Source: UBA6770 sp965660875
GTDB taxonomy: Bacteria; Bacteroidota; Bacteroidia; Flavobacteriales_G; Salibacteraceae
Assembly: GCA_965660875.1 (NCBI GenBank)
Contig: CBFIBQ010000004.1
Location: forward strand, 62,001 to 126,000
Direction: 5' to 3'
Length of the DNA: 64,000 bases
Part shown: piece by piece, positions 47,297 through 56,454 of the stretch
Numbering within the stretch: position 1 is the first letter of the stretch
Layout: each line of letters starts with the position of its first letter
Notes under the pieces: model-generated
Databases searched by the model: none
What the model was told of the DNA's origin: nothing
What the model saw: only the letters and a program-made list of their open reading frames with translations
Made by a program: the position numbers and the translations under genes

Positions 47297-48832
47297 TTAT
47301 TCCCTCGTAAGGTGCGCTTTGGCATCTTCAAAGGCGACTTTTTTTCCATTAGCCATTCCAATCTTTTTGGCTTCAGGGTACTCCCTTTGAATTTTACTGA
47401 ACGCAGCTTCAAAGGAGGCAATGTCTTTCGTTTTACTGGCAACCAACAATGCATTTGAACCTTGATTGAGGTATTCTACGGGAACACCTAAGCTATTTTC
47501 CAATTCAGCGATTGCTTTGGACAAGGCAGCATCATTGGGTAAGGTTTTTAACTGAGCACACACAAAGATTTCCATAGAACTGCTAGGAAAAGAGGGCGCA
47601 GGCTCAGATGAGCTGCTTCCAGCAGATGTGCTTGGGCTATTTCCATTTAGGATGGACTTTGCTTCGGCAACTGTAACGCGATTTCCATTGGAAATGGCGA
47701 CAACAAAAGCGTCATTTATTCCAGCAGCAACGGCTTGCTCGCGTACACTTAACGCCTTGCTTGCACTTTGAAACTTACCCGTACGGTGTTTGTATACACC
47801 AGATTCATTGGCAACATAAACACGTTCACTCAATCCATTTACAGTAATGGGTTGGTTTGCACTGGAAGAGGAGAGCAGTTGCACTGTAAAAAAGGTGCCT
47901 CCAGAATTACTGGTCGCAATTGTTGTTTTTGGGGCAGCTTTTTTTACTGGCTGTTTTGGTTGAGGAGCTGGAGTTGGGTCTGGCGCCGCTTCAGGTTCTG
48001 GTGTGGGTTCTGGTTCTGGTGTTGGTTCATTTGTCACAACAACAGGCTCAGGCGTTTCAACTTGAGTTTCCACTGGCGCTTCTACAATTTCCTCTACTAG
48101 TTCTGGTTTTACAATCTCTTCGGGTTGGGCGCTATCTTTAACTGCTGCTAATGGTTCTACTGGTTTTTGAACCTGCACCACTTCTTCTTCAACAGGTTCA
48201 GGTGTTGGGTTTTCTTGCTCCGTTTCTTTATTATCAGCCACTGTTTCAGGCACGTCAATTTCTACATTATTTGGATTGATTCCAGCGGCTCTGAGGCTGT
48301 CTTTGATTTTATCTTGTGCCCAAACCACCTCAACAGCGGAGAGTTTTTTTGGCGGCTCCGGCTCATCTTTACAGGCGTATTTTACCCGCTTAATTGTTCC
48401 GCGCATTTTTCCAACCATAGTTTGGGTATTCAAGTTCATTTTACCCAGTCCTCCGATGCTCGCTACGGTCATAGTCGCTGTTTCACTGGCAATGGTTTGA
48501 GTTTGTTTCAATCGATTTTCAACGGTATTAGCATCCCAATTTTTGCAGCTGCATCCTGCGGGCATTTTAGGGATGTTACTTAGCGCTGCTTTAAGTTGTT
48601 TTTCGCTTTGTTTTACAAGGTCATTAACCGTTGAGGTTAAGGCAAAATCACTTTGATTACGCGCTTCAAAAGCTTTTGCATCTGCTTTTTTTAAGTTCGC
48701 TTGTATGGCATTTAAGTTTTTTTCAAATTCAGTTAATTTCGACTCAAAAGCATTGCATTGAGCAAAAAGGCTGTTTGTAGCGGTGTAAGTAACAAAAAGG
48801 GTCAGTACAATTCGTATGAAAAAAGGTGACAT
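47297..48832 (-). CDS. Secreted Pro/Glu-rich protein with SPOR-like repeats (511 aa)
   Basis: Signal peptide IRIVLTLFVTYTATNSLFAQ, a helical region (25-160) with a CSC motif, then a long Pro/Glu/Val linker (about 195-300) including PTPEPEPTPEPEAAPDPTPA, and two C-terminal SPOR-like units: FFTVQLLSSSS ... VTVAEAKSILN and MEIFVCAQLKTLP ... VAFEDAKAHL. SPOR domains bind peptidoglycan lacking stem peptides; the linker could span the periplasm. The function is structural or envelope related by inference. Confidence 0.78.
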   Translation of the reverse strand: MSPFFIRIVLTLFVTYTATNSLFAQCNAFESKLTEFEKNLNAIQANLKKADAKAFEARNQSDFALTSTVNDLVKQSEKQLKAALSNIPKMPAGCSCKNWDANTVENRLKQTQTIASETATMTVASIGGLGKMNLNTQTMVGKMRGTIKRVKYACKDEPEPPKKLSAVEVVWAQDKIKDSLRAAGINPNNVEIDVPETVADNKETEQENPTPEPVEEEVVQVQKPVEPLAAVKDSAQPEEIVKPELVEEIVEAPVETQVETPEPVVVTNEPTPEPEPTPEPEAAPDPTPAPQPKQPVKKAAPKTTIATSNSGGTFFTVQLLSSSSANQPITVNGLSERVYVANESGVYKHRTGKFQSASKALSVREQAVAAGINDAFVVAISNGNRVTVAEAKSILNGNSPSTSAGSSSSEPAPSFPSSSMEIFVCAQLKTLPNDAALSKAIAELENSLGVPVEYLNQGSNALLVASKTKDIASFEAAFSKIQREYPEAKKIGMANGKKVAFEDAKAHLTRE

Positions 48833-48905
48833 AGTGTTCGTAAATTTTGGGCGCTAAATTAAGCTAATTCTACCAGCTAATAAATTGAAGCATAATAGGT
48901 TTCGT

Positions 48906-50033
48906 TTATTCAAAGAATAATTCTGCGGTGAGTCCATCCAAGAGTACTTTTCCTTTTGCAGATACCATCAGTCGGCTATCGGTTTGAAGGAGCAATGCTT
49001 TTTTTTGAGCAGCTGAACTCTGCCGGATAAGCTCCATGTATGGTTCTTTTCCAAAGTTGCTTTCAAAGTGGTTGAGATTAATACCCTCCACCGTTCGCAA
49101 GCCAGTCATAATAAACTCGTTCATACGGTCGGTTTTAGAGAGGGTTTCCGTTTCAAAATAGTCGGCATCCTGTTCGATGCGTTTCACATACGTTTTGGTA
49201 TTGGCTATGTTCCATCGTCTAGAATTTCCGTCAAAGGAATGTGCAGAAGGTCCAAAACCCAAATAGTGCACGCCGCTCCAATAACTGCTGTTGTGTTTTG
49301 ACCGAAACCCCGATCGGGCAAAATTAGAAGTTTCGTAATGCTCAAATCCAGCTAGCCCAAGTTGTTCAACGAGTAAATGGTGTTGTTCGACAACCTCCTC
49401 ATCCGAAGGGAGTATAACTCTGCCTTTTGACACTAAATGCGCTAATGGAGTGCCCGCTTCAATGGTTAAGTTGTAGGCGGATATATGCTCGGGGTTTAGT
49501 TGTAGTGCACTGGAAATGTTGTTACGCCAGTCATCTATTGTTGCGTTGGGTAGCCCATAAATGAGGTCGATACTAATGTTTTGAAACCCAGCTTTTCGGG
49601 CCAATTCTACGCACAAAACGGCTTGTTGTGCTTGGTGCGCCCTGTTCATTAACACCAAGTCTTCTTCCTTAAAAGATTGAATACCTATGCTTAGCCGATT
49701 CACGCCAATTTGGAATAACTGCGTTAAATAGGAGGTTGTCAAATTATCTGGATTGGCTTCCACTGTAATTTCTGCGGAAGGTGTTACCGAGTAATTTGCT
49801 CTTATTCGCGAGATAATGGCAGCCAGTTCATAAACTTCTAGCTGACTCGGTGTCCCACCGCCAAAATATATGGTCTCTACTTCTTGGCCCTGCAAATAGG
49901 AAGTGCGGCTTACAATTTCCTGAAATAAAGCGTTTAAAAAATCTGCTTTATCTAGTAGGTGCGTAGTAAAATAAAAATCGCAATAAGAGCAGGCTTGTTT
50001 GCAAAACGGAATGTGTACATAAATACCGGCCAT
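48906..50033 (-). CDS. hemW: HemW heme chaperone (coproporphyrinogen III oxidase-like radical SAM)
   Basis: 375 residues. GIYVHIPFCKQACSYCDFYF at the N-terminus holds CxxxCxxC plus the extra Cys-x-Phe of the HemN/HemW family, YFGGGTPSQL near residue 57 binds SAM, and SIGIQSFKEEDL and HISAYNLTIEAGTPL follow. The shorter length and missing HemN N-terminal extension point to HemW, which inserts heme, rather than HemN. Transcribed opposite to nothing nearby; 73 bp upstream of the SPOR gene. Confidence 0.9.
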   Translation of the reverse strand: MAGIYVHIPFCKQACSYCDFYFTTHLLDKADFLNALFQEIVSRTSYLQGQEVETIYFGGGTPSQLEVYELAAIISRIRANYSVTPSAEITVEANPDNLTTSYLTQLFQIGVNRLSIGIQSFKEEDLVLMNRAHQAQQAVLCVELARKAGFQNISIDLIYGLPNATIDDWRNNISSALQLNPEHISAYNLTIEAGTPLAHLVSKGRVILPSDEEVVEQHHLLVEQLGLAGFEHYETSNFARSGFRSKHNSSYWSGVHYLGFGPSAHSFDGNSRRWNIANTKTYVKRIEQDADYFETETLSKTDRMNEFIMTGLRTVEGINLNHFESNFGKEPYMELIRQSSAAQKKALLLQTDSRLMVSAKGKVLLDGLTAELFFE

Positions 50034-50106
50034 ATGGCTAAAGGCTAAATGATTTAAATGAATAATAAGTCCCTACCGATAAGCTATTCATGACTCATAA
50101 ATCTTG

Positions 50107-51615
50107 CTAGGCTCTTTGGAGCGTAATACGGAAGGTAGTTCCTTCATTTATCTTAGAGGATTTGACCAAAATTTTACCGCTGTGGTATTCCTCAATAATT
50201 CGTTTGGATAGGGTAAGGCCTAATCCCCAACCGCGTTTTTTTGAGGTAACTCCAGGGTTAAACACATTTTTTTTGTGCTGCGCCGACATCCCTTTACCCG
50301 TATCGCTGACATCTAAATGTATGCTTTCATTTTCTTCCATGATGCTTAAGGTAATGCTGCCTTTTCCACTCATAGCATCTATCGCATTCCTGATAAGGTT
50401 TTCCATTACCCAATTAAACAAGGCTTCGTTCATTTTAACCAAACGATTCCCAGAACTGTGGTCTTCAATTGAGAAGATTACTTTTTTGGAGCTGCGCACT
50501 TCATGGTAAGTTATGGCGCGTTTCAATACTTCTTTTAAGTCTAGTGGTTTTAATTCGGGAACAGAGCCAATTTTGGAAAAGCGGTCGGTAATAATTTCAA
50601 GCCGTTTTACGTCTTTTTCCAGTTCAGTAGCCAAGGTCATGTCCTCACCTTTGGACTTTATGTATTCTACCCACCCCAGTAAGGAACTCAATGGCGTACC
50701 CAATTGATGGGCCGTTTCTTTCGCCATACCTACCCACACTCGGTTTTGTTCTGCTCTTCTAGAGGTGCTAAAAAAATAATACCCAATCAGAATAAACAGC
50801 CCCACGACTCCAAATTGCACAAAAGGATAGTACCGAAGCTGGGTAAGTATCCATGAATCCTGATAGAGCACATAACTTTCTTGATCTTGCAATATGATTT
50901 TTATGGGTGGGTTTGCAGTTTGCATATTCAGAATCAATGCACGCACTTTTTCCTCAGAGTTTACCGCATTGGAGTCAATGTTTCCTATGAATAAAAGCTC
51001 ATTTTTCTCAGCGTTGGTTATTACCGCGGGTACACTGGCACTGTTGGAAACCACTTCGCTGATAAAGGATTTTTGAAGGTCGGAAAAGGTTTGTTTCAAC
51101 TCTTCAAATAAGCGCGAATCTTTATAATACAAATAATCCAACTGATTGCCCAAGTATTTGATTTCAATGGGATCATATAAGGATTTCATTTTTTTGATTT
51201 CCGCTTGAATTGCCGCAGGGTCATTTTCGATGGCTTTGGGTAAATTTCGTGTTGCTTTAACGGTTCCAGCTTCTCCGGTCCATATCACCGGTACGGTAGT
51301 ATTATCGGTCAATATCTTGGTCAAAAATGCAAGGTCGATATTATTTCCGGGGCTGGATAAACGCTTATTGGCCTCGACCCATAATTCTACTTTTTTACGT
51401 TCCTCCTCGCGCAGTTCTTTAAATAAACGCTCGGTATAGTTTACCAGGCGTGCCTTTTTCTTGACCGCTTCAGCCCAGAGTTCTACCTGTTTGCGTTGTT
51501 CTTTGGAGATGTTTTGAACCAAACGGTTGGTGTACCAAAACGATAAAGCAATAATGAGTGCCGCAAAAGCCAGCAGTAGCTTTTTCCAATTTTGCTTTTG
51601 TTTGTAGATATCCAC
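50107..51615 (-). CDS. Membrane sensor histidine kinase (502 aa)
   Basis: A transmembrane helix (about 12-30), a periplasmic domain, a second helix (about 260-283, FVQFGVVGLFILIGYYF), and a cytoplasmic kinase core: H-box MAKETAHQLGTPLSSL with the phosphorylated His near 300, N-box MENLIRNAIDAM, G1 DVSDTGKGMS and G2 RGWGLGLTLSKRI. The AKETAHQLGTPLSSL type is typical of Bacteroidota kinases. No response regulator is adjacent. Start is GTG at 51615; no ATG lies upstream in frame. Confidence 0.92.
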   Translation of the reverse strand: MDIYKQKQNWKKLLLAFAALIIALSFWYTNRLVQNISKEQRKQVELWAEAVKKKARLVNYTERLFKELREEERKKVELWVEANKRLSSPGNNIDLAFLTKILTDNTTVPVIWTGEAGTVKATRNLPKAIENDPAAIQAEIKKMKSLYDPIEIKYLGNQLDYLYYKDSRLFEELKQTFSDLQKSFISEVVSNSASVPAVITNAEKNELLFIGNIDSNAVNSEEKVRALILNMQTANPPIKIILQDQESYVLYQDSWILTQLRYYPFVQFGVVGLFILIGYYFFSTSRRAEQNRVWVGMAKETAHQLGTPLSSLLGWVEYIKSKGEDMTLATELEKDVKRLEIITDRFSKIGSVPELKPLDLKEVLKRAITYHEVRSSKKVIFSIEDHSSGNRLVKMNEALFNWVMENLIRNAIDAMSGKGSITLSIMEENESIHLDVSDTGKGMSAQHKKNVFNPGVTSKKRGWGLGLTLSKRIIEEYHSGKILVKSSKINEGTTFRITLQRA

Positions 51616-51765
51616 TGGGTGCTAAATTAGGGTAATTGATAGCTGATTTATTAAATTGGCATTACGAACATGAAGATTTAGTTAAAATATACCTTGCCCT
51701 GATTGAAATGTGACAATAATACTTATCTTTAAATGCTCAACAGAATTTGTACTGTGAACAATTAT

Positions 51766-51783
51766 TTCCTTACTGGTAAGGAA
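51766..51783. promoter_or_regulatory. Perfect inverted repeat upstream of the three-gene cassette
   Basis: TTCCTTAC and GTAAGGAA are perfect 8-bp arms around TG, 80 bp before the first ATG. It could be an operator, or a hairpin ending the kinase leader. No clear TAnnTTTG core is seen; TAATATTG at 51830-51837 is the nearest match. Confidence 0.4.
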
Positions 51784-51862
51784 GATTTTTCTTCGAAAAT
51801 TTTAAGAATGTCTTACTTATAAAATGTTGTAATATTGCGCACCCATTTTTAATTAAACCCCT

Positions 51863-52111
51863 ATGTCTGAAAGAGTCAGAATTACCTTTGATAAGAAAGC
51901 CAAGAAAACAGTCTTAGAAAGTTTACTTAATAAGGCCGTCGATAGCGAAGGATTTATTGTAGAAAAAGAGAACAATAAACAACGGGTTTTGAATTTGGAA
52001 AATGAATATGTTACTTTAGGTGAGTTTGCAGGAATCAGAAAAGGTTCAGAAATTTTTATCAAGGAGGATGTTCACTCCATACTTAATTTAAGCAAGGTTT
52101 GTAAAAAATAA
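51863..52111 (+). CDS. Uncharacterised 82-aa protein, first gene of a three-gene cassette
   Basis: Not recognised. Starts MSERVRITFDKKAKKTVLES, with a basic N-terminal part and a strand-rich centre (GFIVEKENNKQRVLNL, YVTLGEFAGIRKGSEIFI). It could be a small regulator or adaptor. The next gene starts 9 bp after its stop. Codon use appears more AT-rich than in the flanking housekeeping genes, consistent with acquisition. Confidence 0.65.
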   Translation: MSERVRITFDKKAKKTVLESLLNKAVDSEGFIVEKENNKQRVLNLENEYVTLGEFAGIRKGSEIFIKEDVHSILNLSKVCKK

Positions 52112-52120
52112 ACCGCTTAA

Positions 52121-52939
52121 ATGAATTCGATTAACCAATTACAACTTGTCCTAAAGACATTCTTTAATTACGATAACAGCGGTGTTAATTACGACACTGT
52201 ACAAGTTAGTTTGGTTGAGAATTCTAATGCAAATAAGGTAACCTGGAAGAAAAGTACTAACCAATTAATAATAAACATAGCAAAACTTGATGGGCTACAA
52301 ACTAAGGCCCTAAAAGAAGTAGTTCAATCCTATATTAATGATGATAATGGGATTTTACTTCAACGTGAATCAAAATCTTTACTGGATAGAATTTTTGAAT
52401 ATCATAAGACTAACGGTGATGATATTGAAAGTCTTGCTTGTATAAATGGCGCCATACCGAATCTTGATTACCAGGCTTTAGAGGCCTCATATTTTATTCG
52501 AGCTGAGATGAATTCTGGAAGTAAGAAGGTCCCCGCTCTTAAAAAGGACATCCTAGAACGGTATGGAAAACGAGGAGGCGACATCGCCAATTTATGCACA
52601 TCCGGTTATTTTGACGAGTTAATAATTCCACTTGTTGCGAATCTCAAAAAGGAAGACTTTCAAAAAGAATATGAAAAGATAGTCGGCCTTGGAACACAGG
52701 CTCTTTTTATTCATAATAGAATGAGTAAAAAGCTCATAATTAATGAAATTGACCGAAAAATCACCTTAGCTCAGAGATATGGACTTAAATCGTTTCATAT
52801 TCATTGTAGAGGTGAGGCAAATATTGCACTTATTGATAGTGTATTGAAGGAGTATCAAGAAGAGAATGGAATGCTAAAGAAAAAGTCAAGAACGGTAAAA
52901 AAATTGGCTATAAAAATCATTGACGTAATTCTAAAATAA
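52121..52939 (+). CDS. Uncharacterised 272-aa protein, middle gene of the cassette
   Basis: No family recognised. Mostly helical after residue 60, with SKSLLDRIFEYHKTNGDDIE and YFIRAEMNSGSKKVPALKKD. A segment KRGGDIANLCTSGYFDELI near residue 150 and HIHCRGEANIALI near 229 are the most distinctive. No signal peptide or membrane helix. Very close packing (9 bp before, 2 bp after) suggests the three proteins work together. Confidence 0.7.
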   Translation: MNSINQLQLVLKTFFNYDNSGVNYDTVQVSLVENSNANKVTWKKSTNQLIINIAKLDGLQTKALKEVVQSYINDDNGILLQRESKSLLDRIFEYHKTNGDDIESLACINGAIPNLDYQALEASYFIRAEMNSGSKKVPALKKDILERYGKRGGDIANLCTSGYFDELIIPLVANLKKEDFQKEYEKIVGLGTQALFIHNRMSKKLIINEIDRKITLAQRYGLKSFHIHCRGEANIALIDSVLKEYQEENGMLKKKSRTVKKLAIKIIDVILK

Positions 52940-52941
52940 GC

Positions 52942-53667
52942 ATGTATTTTCTGAAGGATAAAAGAATTTGGTTAATTGCAGTTGCAGTAACTATAGTCCT
53001 TTTGATGTTATTAACCGCTGATGCATTAATTTTTAATTCTAACAAGAGAGTTTTATTCGAAGGTGTAATTGTAGAATTTCATGGGTTTCTTTTCGATTTA
53101 CTATTTTTTGGATTAGTTATTAGTATATATGATGCGGTCAGTAATCGGCGATTGACCTTAAGAAGGTTAATTGAAGAGCTTGATGATTTCAGAGGTTGGA
53201 GTGAAAAAACTGCAGAAAAGAGAATACGAGGTATAATAAAACGGTTGCTCGCGAACGATTTCACAGAATTAGATTTACGAAATTGCTACTTACCTAATTC
53301 TACAAATTTTGGCACTGAAGAAATGAAAGGATGGGTGTTTCGGAAAACTAGTTTGATGAATTCAAATTTTAATGAGGTAACCTTTGTTAAATGTAATTTT
53401 CGGTGGGCAGAATTGGAAGGTACTCAATTTGACTCTTGCAGGTTTGTGGAATGCGATTTTTCGCATGCCCAACTCTTCGACGTTAAGTTTGAAAACTGTG
53501 AATTGAAAGATGTGAAATTTGAAGCGGCGAGAGTTAAAAAAGGGTTTTTAAAGTCAATTGAAAACGCATCAAATACGTCAGTTATTGACACTTTGAAAAT
53601 ATACAAGGAGGTTGAATTTAATAAAGGTCTGGAAGGAATTAAATCTTATTATTTAGAACTAAATTGA
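52942..53667 (+). CDS. Membrane-anchored pentapeptide-repeat protein (241 aa)
   Basis: Two N-terminal transmembrane helices (about 8-28, IWLIAVAVTIVLLMLLTADAL, shown in part, and 45-63) are followed by a cytoplasmic region and pentapeptide-like repeats between about 105 and 190: LDLRNCYLPNSTNF, SLMNSNFNEVTF, FRWAELEGTQFDSCRF, FSHAQLFDVKFENCEL. These form a right-handed quadrilateral helix. Such proteins can bind gyrase or serve as scaffolds and are common in membrane effectors. The 3' end overlaps the convergent truB by 19 bp, suggesting recent insertion at that site. Confidence 0.8.
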   Translation: MYFLKDKRIWLIAVAVTIVLLMLLTADALIFNSNKRVLFEGVIVEFHGFLFDLLFFGLVISIYDAVSNRRLTLRRLIEELDDFRGWSEKTAEKRIRGIIKRLLANDFTELDLRNCYLPNSTNFGTEEMKGWVFRKTSLMNSNFNEVTFVKCNFRWAELEGTQFDSCRFVECDFSHAQLFDVKFENCELKDVKFEAARVKKGFLKSIENASNTSVIDTLKIYKEVEFNKGLEGIKSYYLELN

Positions 53668-54389
53668 CCTATTCCCTCCTCAATCAACTCCACCGCGTCT
53701 TCCACGTTCAAAGCTTCATTAACTGAATAATCTCCAATCTTAGTTCGCCTAAGAGCAGATAAAAACCCACCACACCCTAATTTGCTTCCAAAATCATGCG
53801 CCAAGCTCCGTATATAAGTTCCTTTGGAGCAGGTCACCTCAAAGTTGCAATCCAAGCCGTTTTCGACTACAGTACTTTTTGAAGATTTGGTGATTTTAAA
53901 TTCGAAAATCTCGATTTCACGGGCGGGTAAATTGGCAGATTTTCCCTGCCGTGCAAGCTCATAAGATTTTTTCCCGTTCTTCTTAATGGCGCTAAAATCG
54001 GGTGGAAATTGTTCAATTTTCCCAACGAAAGATTGCGCACATTCCTTCAGTTCTTCTAAGGAAAATTCCGGCGAGCGTTCACTGGGAATAACTTCCGTTT
54101 CCAAGTCATAACTTGGAGTAGTGGCTCCAAGTGTTATGGTGCCTGTGTAGGTTTTTGGTAAACCCATGTATTCATTAATGGTTTTGGTTTTTTTACCCGT
54201 GCAAATGATGAGTAACCCAGTGGCCAACGGGTCCAGCGTACCGGCGTGCCCCACCTTATGTTTCTTAACGTTTAAGCAGCGCTTTAAATTATAGCGGAGT
54301 TTGTTTACCACATCAAATGACGTCCAGTTTAACGGTTTATCCACCAATAGTACACTCCCTTCTTCGAAGTTTGGGGTTGACTGGTTCAA
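53649..54389 (-). CDS. truB: tRNA pseudouridine-55 synthase
   Basis: 246 residues. LLVDKPLNWTSFDVVNKLR and GHAGTLDPLATGLLIICTG with the catalytic Asp near residue 53, the YTGTITLG strand, the PPDFSAIKKNGKKSYELAR segment, and GTYIRSLAHDFG near 193. It makes pseudouridine 55 in the T-loop. Length is shorter than enzymes with a PUA domain, which is normal here. Located 10 bp downstream of uppP. Confidence 0.96.
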   Translation of the reverse strand: MNQSTPNFEEGSVLLVDKPLNWTSFDVVNKLRYNLKRCLNVKKHKVGHAGTLDPLATGLLIICTGKKTKTINEYMGLPKTYTGTITLGATTPSYDLETEVIPSERSPEFSLEELKECAQSFVGKIEQFPPDFSAIKKNGKKSYELARQGKSANLPAREIEIFEFKITKSSKSTVVENGLDCNFEVTCSKGTYIRSLAHDFGSKLGCGGFLSALRRTKIGDYSVNEALNVEDAVELIEEGIGQFSSK

Positions 54390-54399
54390 GGTAATTCGG

Positions 54400-55206
54400 T
54401 TAAATTGAAAAGGCGATCGCTACAATTCCCGCTACCATGCAATACAGGGCAAAGTATTGCAACTTACTTTTCTTTACAAGTTGTATCATCCAGGTACACG
54501 CCAATAATCCGCTTAAAAAAGCTGCAATAAACCCTGCAACCAACGCCATTGGAGCAACAGTATCTGCAGACGCCATTCCAGCTTGTTGTAACTCCACATA
54601 GTCTTTTACATCAAGCAAAGTAGCTCCAAGAATTAATGGAATCACCATAAGGAAAGAAAATCGAGCCGCTCTACTTCGGCTTACACCCAGCATAAGTGCA
54701 ATGGAAATGGTAGCACCTGAACGAGATATTCCAGGTAAAATAGCAATCGCTTGAACCACTCCAATCAGAATGGCTGGTATGTAATTGATTTTTCCTTTTT
54801 TACGCCTGATTTTGGTGGTCATGAACAACAATAAAGCAGTAATGAGCAGCATAAAACCAACAAGTAATATATTACCATCAAAAAATGCCTCTATTTCAGA
54901 TTTGTAGAATAAGCCTACCAAACCCGCGGGAATCATGGAGATGGCGATGTACAAGATGTACTGCCTACCAGCGTTCCATAATCTGGGCTCAAAAAACAAT
55001 TTGATAAGCATCCAAATGTCCATTCGGTAGACAATTATGGTGCTAAGTGCAGTAGCCGCATGCACTACTATGGAAAACAATAGTGGATTGGACATTTCTA
55101 CACCCAGAATCTCTTTTCCAAGCTCAATATGCCCCGAACTACTTACTGGCAAGAACTCAGTTAGCCCTTGAATGATACCAAGGATTATAGCTTCAATAAT
55201 ATTCAC
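54400..55206 (-). CDS. uppP: Undecaprenyl-diphosphate phosphatase (BacA type)
   Basis: 268 residues, about eight membrane helices. GIIQGLTEFLPVSSSGH near the N-terminus with catalytic Glu, Ser and His, and the second motif LPGISRSGATISIALMLG near residue 155 with the catalytic Arg. It recycles the lipid carrier of peptidoglycan synthesis and confers bacitracin resistance. The ATG overlaps the DUF3098 stop by one base; operon with ftsX, DUF3098 and truB. Confidence 0.96.
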   Translation of the reverse strand: MNIIEAIILGIIQGLTEFLPVSSSGHIELGKEILGVEMSNPLLFSIVVHAATALSTIIVYRMDIWMLIKLFFEPRLWNAGRQYILYIAISMIPAGLVGLFYKSEIEAFFDGNILLVGFMLLITALLLFMTTKIRRKKGKINYIPAILIGVVQAIAILPGISRSGATISIALMLGVSRSRAARFSFLMVIPLILGATLLDVKDYVELQQAGMASADTVAPMALVAGFIAAFLSGLLACTWMIQLVKKSKLQYFALYCMVAGIVAIAFSI

Positions 55207-55457
55207 TAGCTATTGCTTTCCTGTTGTTTTGTTCTTTTGAAAATACCCACCATTACTATGGCAAAACCTATAAGAACTACTGTAGGTGCAACGGTTATTC
55301 TTCGAGCACTAAATACTTCTGGGTTAAATACATTGGGATCTTCGGATCCACCACCAGCCATAAGAAAGAAGCCGATAATTACCGTTACCAAACCCGCTAC
55401 TAAAAATAGATAGTTGGTTTTATTAAATACAAATCCTTTTTCGTTTTCTTGAGTCAT
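55206..55457 (-). CDS. DUF3098 membrane protein (83 aa)
   Basis: Two transmembrane helices (about 13-33 and 58-75) with FVFNKTNYLFLVAGLVTVIIG and the GGGSEDPNVFNPEVFS loop characteristic of DUF3098, which in Bacteroidota is regularly found between ftsX and uppP. Function unknown; context suggests the cell envelope or division. Confidence 0.88.
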   Translation of the reverse strand: MTQENEKGFVFNKTNYLFLVAGLVTVIIGFFLMAGGGSEDPNVFNPEVFSARRITVAPTVVLIGFAIVMVGIFKRTKQQESNS

Positions 55458-55461
55458 AATT

Positions 55462-56340
55462 TTAGCTGTAAAGTTTGTCTGTTTTCATGCGCAAATATTT
55501 CCGCACGGCCAAACTGGTACTAATCCATGTTATTATTATTCCCAACAAAAGTACCATTCCAAACAGAGATGCAACCATTTCTACATCCTGAATTGCAAAA
55601 AGTTCAGGTAATTTTTGCTGCAAATAGAATAACAGTGCTATGAGTAAGGTAATGGAGACCATGGCACCGTATATCCCATTTAAAATACCGCGCCAAATAA
55701 ATGGACGTCGAATAAAGGCGGGAGTTGCTCCTACCAGCTGCATGGTTTTTATAATAAAGCGTTTAGAGTAGAGCGCTAATCGAATGCTGTTGTTAATTAA
55801 GGCAATGGCAATAATCAATAGCAGTAAACTAAAAACTACAATTACCATGGAGATATTTTTTATGTTTTCGTTTACCAGTGAGACTAGGTCTTTTTGGTAA
55901 AAAACCTCCTTAATACGCGGGTTCTTCAGTAATTCTGTTTCAATCCAATTCAAACTATCGGGGTTGGCGTATTCTGCATTCAATCGCACTTCAATTGACG
56001 CCAATAGGGGGTTGTACCCCAAAAAATCGACAAAGTCTTCACCTAGGTCAGCGGTAAGTTCCTTTGCAGCGCGCTCTTTATCGATGTACTCGGTTGCCTT
56101 TACGTAATTCGCGGCATCCAACGACTTTTGAAACTTTACGATATCGACCTCTTTTACCTGATCTTTTAAAATTACTGAAAAGCCAATGTTCTCCTTTACG
56201 TAGTTTGATACGCGTTTTGCTTGCAAGAGCATCATACCCAAAATACCCAGCATAAACAATACTAAACTGATGCTTATGATTGCAGTAAAATATGAGGAGT
56301 TTAATCGTTTTTTTGAAAAGCGCTCTTCCGCTGTAGCCAT
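55462..56340 (-). CDS. ftsX: Cell division permease-like protein FtsX
   Basis: 292 residues. An N-terminal transmembrane helix (SISLVLFMLGILGMMLL), a periplasmic loop with VILKDQVKEVDIVKFQ, and three C-terminal helices including NNSIRLALYSKRFIIKTMQLVGA, the FtsX-specific coupling segment. With FtsE (not nearby) it activates peptidoglycan hydrolases at division. The ATG at 56340 (MATAEERFSKKRL) fits homologues better than the upstream ATG at 56376. Confidence 0.92.
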   Translation of the reverse strand: MATAEERFSKKRLNSSYFTAIISISLVLFMLGILGMMLLQAKRVSNYVKENIGFSVILKDQVKEVDIVKFQKSLDAANYVKATEYIDKERAAKELTADLGEDFVDFLGYNPLLASIEVRLNAEYANPDSLNWIETELLKNPRIKEVFYQKDLVSLVNENIKNISMVIVVFSLLLLIIAIALINNSIRLALYSKRFIIKTMQLVGATPAFIRRPFIWRGILNGIYGAMVSITLLIALLFYLQQKLPELFAIQDVEMVASLFGMVLLLGIIITWISTSLAVRKYLRMKTDKLYS

Positions 56341-56407
56341 GGGTTTTTCTGTTCCTGAGGCGACTAAAATAAGCATTTATTCTCGGGAGCTAAAGAGAGA
56401 GTAATGT

Positions 56408-56415
56408 TACTTTTG
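56408..56415 (+). promoter_or_regulatory. TAnnTTTG promoter core of leuS
   Basis: TACTTTTG, 39 bp before the leuS ATG. No TTG at ideal upstream spacing. Confidence 0.45.
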
Positions 56416-56454
56416 TACACTTTTTTGTAAATAAATTACCCTGAATATTTAGGC

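Noticed and set aside
47768..48583. Plus-strand open frames within the SPOR-type gene
   Set aside because: They mirror the Pro/Glu-rich low-complexity coding on the minus strand and have biased Trp/Leu composition.
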